Of a stretch of DNA of 64,000 bases, positions 58,951-64,000 are shown one piece after another (the stretch's first letter is position 1; each line of letters opens with the position of its first letter). The notes under the pieces are model-generated. The model had not been told where the DNA came from. It worked only from the letters and a program-made list of their open reading frames with translations, and ran no database searches. This DNA comes from Patiria miniata. Taxonomy: Eukaryota > Echinodermata > Asteroidea > Valvatida > Asterinidae. Both the position numbers and the translations under genes were made by a program. The stretch is from positions 8,061,806 to 8,125,805 of the forward strand of contig NW_024037058.1 of assembly GCF_015706575.1 (NCBI RefSeq), written 5' to 3'.

Positions 58951-59195
58951 AAGATAAGAACAGGGGTAAAGAGCGCCACCTCGCGTTAAATGGGGTCCCC
59001 GATCCTGCTTATCGAATTTACGACGGCCAGATAGCCATTTCCTCCCCCCTCCCCCACCCCAGCCCCTCTCCCTCACTTCCCGATAAATTGAAATTTAGAC
59101 AAGTATTTCTTTGTACGGATTCTTGAAATAGCAACAGAGGAAAAGAGCGCCCCTGGCGTTAAATGAGGTCCTGCTCCATGTTTTCGAATTCCCCT
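58951..59195. repeat. Direct repeat pair with GAGCGCC motif
   Basis: AAAGAGCGCCACCTCGCGTT at about 58969 and AAAGAGCGCCCCTGGCGTT at about 59142 start two copies some 170 bp apart, each followed by AAATGRGGTCC. The same motif (AAAAAGAGCGCCCCCTAGCG) is at about 12603 in a septin intron, so this is a dispersed family. Confidence 0.55.
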
Positions 59196-60746
59196 CCAAA
59201 TAATTTGGTTCTGTCTCCGCCCATTTTCAAGTCGTCCTATTTATTTTTGTCCCACTCAGCCACAGACCGTCTTAATTCCCGTACGTATCTCGCTAAAAAG
59301 TTCCCCTGTTTAGCATGCACCACCATAAATACCAGGCAGCGGCTGAAGTGATGAAGCCATTCGCATTATCGCTAATCGATACTATGACTAAGGCCAACGG
59401 TACCGGCAACCAGTGATTGACGCACTTATAAATTATAATCACATACAGTGACACAAATCGTTATATATCCGCGGCATCCGGGTATCGATTATTGCGAAGT
59501 TCCGGAAACACCTTAAAGCTGTACGGTATCGACTCCTTGCTTACCCGTCATTGTCTCTCTTTCTTTAGCTATGGCATAAATTTGAATGTGGGGTCGGTTT
59601 TAAGTGGATTGGTGCCAGGTATGTGGCTGCTGGGGTCAGTTTGTGTAAACACAGCTGGCCGGCTTTTTCGAGTGTGAAAAATGTGGGCTCACTGATCATT
59701 TGCGTTCAGGGGGACTGCCCCACCCCCTCCTCCACCCTCACCCCAGGCCCCGGTGTGCCCCCCATACGTGGAGGGAAAAAAAAGTTCGATAATGATTGAA
59801 ACGATGACAACAATAAGTGTCCCGGAAAATTTGGCCACAATTGCAACTGCAAATTTGACACAATTCGCCTGCAGTGCCTCTGATAGGCATATTCGGTGTT
59901 TAACGGTAAGATGGAATTGCAATGTGCATGTTTTTGCCTTGAAGAACAAACGTTCCCAATTATTGTTGTGTGTCTGTCTTCAGAAATCTTACTAGCGTAT
60001 CTTGATAAGAAGCGTCTTCTGATAAGTATATATATCACAATCGAAAAAACAATACGATCAGAACTTGGAATAAAAATTGTACGAATTCCAATTCTTGTGA
60101 AATTTAAAAAGTCAAAAACAAAAGTAGAGGGTTTAACCACCGATCCTAGGAAAATCTTTGTCAAATGCCGATTTTTTTTTCAAAGAGATTTGCTCACCGA
60201 CATGGCCATATTCTCTTTAACATAATTTTTTATTTCCCACCAAAAACAAAACACTCACCATTCCTTGTCTTGACTGGTCTAAGTTTTACGTTCAGCCATT
60301 CGAATTGGAATTACTTTACACTTTTATTGCCGTCTCCTCATACCAACACCCCCCTGCAAGAATCCGAGTCCACGGGTTACTTATTCACCGCGAACTACGG
60401 ACTTTTTTCGCGTTAGTCTCCACTCAAGCGTTAATTTTTGACAGCTCCGGAGCCATCTCCATCCACCAGTGGAAGTGCTATGATTGGACTTTAAAGAGAC
60501 TGGATTACTGTGGCTTGGATGTTTTTATTTTTATAGTGTAAATGTTAAAATCTGTAACAGGAGCTCCATTTGTTTGTTGTTGATTTTCTATGTTATCATG
60601 GAAATAACCTTCGAAATTGAACACTTTGCAAAGAAAGTAATAGTCGGAATCCAGTCACAAGCGAAGCATGTGACACTTTTGGCACGTTGCCCACTTCCTT
60701 GCGCAATAATGTTCAGCATATAATTTGTCTTGCTCGGCAACTTTAA
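59196..60746. other. Presumed intron, no gene recognised
   Basis: A C-rich, G-rich patch near 59.70-59.78 kb is the main feature. Long frames on both strands (up to 152 codons, minus, 59706-60164) overlap each other and lack motifs. Confidence 0.3.
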
Positions 60747-61142
60747 CTAGTGGGAAATACCACAGCGAGGCATTCTAAACATTCGCAGAAGGTATGATCT
60801 TAAGATCTTAAGGGAATACTTCAGCAAACCATTGGACAAGTTATTTTTCAGTCTTGAGTTCTCCTTCGAGATTTCCGAGTCAATACTAGAGACAAGCGGC
60901 TCAACGACATTCGCAGCCGGTCTCTGTGGACGATCCTTCTCTGCGCTTGTGGGTTTTGAATTTACAAGCAGGTGAACTGCCAGCGCAGTGGCTTGAGCGA
61001 TGCAAGATTCTGTTTGGAAGGAAAGGGTGGTAATCAATTTGTGTCCATCAAGATTATCATAATCGAGATCATTCATCATAGCAAGCTCTTGTATCCATAG
61101 TGCAGTAGTATGGAGCAAACCCGAGTTATCAAAACCATACCA
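60747..61142 (-). other. Possible minus-strand exon or gene remnant
   Basis: A minus-strand open stretch of 131 codons plus stop begins just after a GATCGTAG acceptor-like site, with no ATG at its start, as expected of an internal or last exon. The reading includes GLLHTTALWIQELAMMNDLD, HKLITTLSFQTESCIAQATA and VEPLVSSIDSEISKENSRLK, which looks protein-like. I do not recognise the family. It lies antisense inside the presumed receptor intron 2. It could be a nested gene's exon, a retrocopy remnant or chance. Confidence 0.3.
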
Positions 61143-62937
61143 CTACGATCAACCAGTAAGATGAGGCCTTTCAAATCTTTGTATAGATAATTTTGGCTTT
61201 GAGCTCGAGAAAAGGTGATTTTCATAGATAGGCCTACTAGTCCATAATATGTACTCTATCCCTATGTGATGTGTATGAAAAGGAGCGAGCCACTTAATTA
61301 TTAAAAATATTTTTTTCTCGTTATGTCACTTTCTTTTTAGTTTATACCTGTAATAAACTGGTCCCACTGAATCTGCGATTATGACGCTATGAATCCTGGT
61401 AATGGCTACCAGTCAGCTGACCCAAGGTCATAGTGTAATTGTAAACGAACATGTACATCATTTTACCCCGTGACGTCATGAGGCCAGTTTGAGTTTAAAA
61501 ACGCAGGCCAGGCTAGTGTAATTTCCACTCTTCATCCATTGATTGTTCACGGCGTTGTTCTCTATAATGCCAATACCTATTATATTAGGTATACCTATTA
61601 AACCTATTTATCGGGGTTGGACAACATACTTCTTCGGTCATTGGACCCTCACAAGACGATGTCAGAATCCACTTTACAGCTGATTTTGACGTCTCACTGC
61701 AATATTGCTCCTCCATCGAAGGTTCAATAATGCTTTCAAATTCATCTTCTAATTGATTTCATGAAGTAGAGTTCGCCTGGTGCTTACCTTAAACTTCTTT
61801 GTTTTACCATAAACTTTTTTTTTAATAAAGTGAATTACAGTGGGCTCGTAAACTTGTGAAATTTTGCAAGCTACGTACCCAGCATGTTGGTGGGGTCAAT
61901 ATGGGCGTTTGTTTTTCCCCAAGTGAATATTTGTGTTATATGAAATTCGTTTTATAATAATTCTTATCGTTGATATTTGAGCTTCTTTAGAAGAAGATAG
62001 CTTACTCATTCCCGATGTTTAAAACAGTATAGTTGGTGAGATTCGACAAAGATTGAAACCAAGGTCTCCCTTACAGTTAATCTGGTCTTGTATTGAAGGT
62101 ATGTGATATCAAGCAGATCGCAACCCCTTAAATGTTTTATGTTGGATAAAATAATACTTCAATAATTTGACTAAGTTTATGGAACGTCTAGCTGTATGAT
62201 ATACGGTTTGTTGGCTCATCCACTCAACCATCCAAGCTAAAACACGCGATCAATAGTCGTAGCCAGTAGTTTCTTAAGCATCTCTAGTTCTTTTTCTCTT
62301 TCGTTTTTCTTCATCCCGTTTTTATATATCGGCACCGCATCCATCCCATAAATGTTTATCTTCCAGCCCCTTAATTGCATAAGTTATTTCATTTCTATTG
62401 ATCGCTCGGAACCAATGAAGGTCCCGCTAGGGATACCAGCGAGAGATCTCAATGACGTTTAACTGGGTCAATTGCGGCGCTAATCGGGCGGTAAAATCGC
62501 AGCAACACCGAACCAGTGGACCGGAAGGTCATTTCCCAGGTTCTTGTATCTCAATTATTGATTGCACCGTCTCCCGAGGATTGGCGTCTGATTTTGTTTT
62601 AAAGGGTCATGAACGAGACCCAAATATCTTGATAGCTGTGATGCATGTTAATGACTTACCTGTACTCCACTACTGAAGTGAATCCTTTTTTTTTTCGAAT
62701 GCATTTGTATGGAAACTAACCCTTCATTTTTGGCTATATATTCTTACTACTAGGGAAGTTTGATTTCCTTGACTCATTAAATTTTTACTATCAGCCTCCA
62801 CTTGTGTATGTTGATTGGCAAAATGAAGTTTATAAATCGAAAGCAGCTAGATTTGAACCGTTAAACTCTGCAATTTGTCCCAGTATTCACATAACTTGTG
62901 TTATTAAATTCAGTCATATTGGTGATGCTACAGCTTT
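61143..62937. other. Presumed intron, no gene recognised
   Basis: AT-rich, with the last CRE octamer (61471-61478) and a short run of ATACCTATTA-like repeats near 61570-61610. No exon was found. Confidence 0.35.
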
Positions 62938-63114
62938 AGGGTCCAACGTGTGACATTGTTCCTGTCTCCATTACCTCTGATATTTGTAATTTACCATTCA
63001 AATATCATAAAGAATGACTTAACAAGATGTGTTACATGTTACGTTTGCTATTCATATACTCACTCTTGAGGACGACTGTATTGGGGAGCGCATCCAGCTT
63101 TTATAGAATGACCC
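62938..63114. mobile_element. Palindromic MITE, copy 3 (partial)
   Basis: The right end TTTATAGAATGACCC and the inner TGTTCCTGTCTCCATTACC and ATTTACCATTCAAATATCAT blocks match the MITEs at 13398-13623 and 14941-15190. Its left end is worn. Confidence 0.55.
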
Positions 63115-64000
63115 ATTCACCGTGTTTTGTCAGGAAGGGCTAATTAAAACACTGTCACATTCACGACACGTTTATATGTTCGTGACAGACCAAATAATTG
63201 GTATATTACGAACAGGTATATTACTAACTCGCTGACAACGCTATTGCAAGCCATTGATAAGGTAAATGATTGACAACGGTGGGCATAGATTCGTGTGAGT
63301 ACTAAAAACCAAATTAGTAATTATGAAAGAGGAAACGATCACTCCAACCTGAAAGGGGTAAATTGTACAGTGCGCGTTAGTACCGTAGCTACTGGTAATA
63401 ATAATGATATCATATGACAACATGATTCCAGTGGACTATTCCACTGAAGAGCCGAGTGAAGCACTGTGAAGTGCCAGCTGTCTCAACCACGAGACTAAGC
63501 AGACATGGGTTTTATGATGACACCTGTAAGCCCTTGGGTAGAGTGGTTAGGTGTCTAACCATACACCTCAATTTATTGGTCCACGTGTGGCTGTCATATT
63601 ATCAGCATGACTGTCGTGTATAATCATTCCATGACAAAAAGCACAAGACCTTGGTTTGCAAGCACCTGACACCTCAGGGTATAGGTTTTGGTACAGCCCA
63701 CCTTAGTTGTTTGTACACGTGTGACTATCATAGCAAAATGACTGTCATTAATAACAAGGGAAACTTGCCGTCTAGACAACTATTCAAACACAGTTTTATG
63801 ATATTTTTTCAAACACAGTGTACCATCGGGAACAAATTTTTACAAATACATGACAAGAAAATGTACGATGGCCTGTAAATTTCATAAGGACACACCACAT
63901 TTAACATGAAATTGTAGTAGATACTACGATGGCCTGTAAAATTCATACATTGCATTTCGAAAAACTGAACCTGTTTTTAACGCAAAAGAGCAAAGCTTCT
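63115..64000. repeat. Local duplications at the window end
   Basis: A CACCTG...ACACGTGTGRCTRTCATA...AATGACTGTC block is repeated with a period of about 130 bp (63.52-63.62 and 63.66-63.76 kb). TACGATGGCCTGTAAA is repeated at 63864 and 63927, a 63-bp spacing. No exon was found. Confidence 0.5.

Noticed and set aside
59706-60164. 152-codon minus-strand open frame
   Set aside because: It overlaps several frames on the other strand, runs through a C-rich low-complexity stretch and shows no motif.

Overview
This is eukaryotic, intron-rich, AT-rich DNA. Protein-coding sequence is only about 1.7 kb of 64 kb. The three genes recognised (a SEPT2-type septin, BOLA2 and an AKDF-class ionotropic glutamate receptor) are animal genes. 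The frequent AGGCCTA-type words, the V-type tRNA-derived SINEs and the many short terminal-inverted-repeat (TIR) elements suggest a marine invertebrate deuterostome. An echinoderm or hemichordate is my guess; I cannot name the species.

Layout. 1-1.3 kb: unassigned non-coding. 1.3-5.7 kb: a degenerate satellite-like array. One unit of it is split by three different DNA-transposon insertions, each with its own target-site duplication (8 bp, TAA and 9 bp), plus a 43-bp perfect palindrome made only of the two joined ends of the first element. 5.7-8.1 kb: further repeats, then the septin promoter region. 8.17-14.02 kb (+): a complete 12-exon septin gene (373 aa) in which every splice phase agrees. 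Its introns and 3' region carry at least five mobile or repeat elements. 14-19.3 kb: 3' UTR, a minisatellite and dispersed repeats. 19.37-20.20 kb (-): a complete three-exon BOLA2 gene (86 aa). 20.3-25 kb: mostly unassigned, with one possible minus-strand exon at 23.6-23.8 kb. 25.76-53.22 kb (+): the first two coding exons of a delta-like glutamate receptor, separated by a 27.2-kb intron. 53.2-64 kb: presumably the next, unfinished intron, with a possible antisense exon at 60.7-61.1 kb.

The three genes do not form a pathway. The septin is a cytoskeletal GTPase, BOLA2 is a cytosolic iron-sulfur/iron-trafficking partner of monothiol glutaredoxins, and the receptor is a neuronal membrane protein. 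Septin and BOLA2 converge (+ then -). BOLA2 and the receptor diverge, with about 5.5 kb between their start codons.

The observations most worth checking are: the nested insertions and the 43-bp end-to-end mini-element; a roughly 140-bp tandem repeat whose units copy the 3' splice site and first codons of receptor exon 2; eleven copies of the CRE octamer TGACGTCA between 31.7 and 61.5 kb and none before; and the two unassigned antisense exon candidates. I saw no retroviral, LTR or Polinton-type coding sequence. All family calls come from reading the sequence and remembered family sequences; no searches were run.
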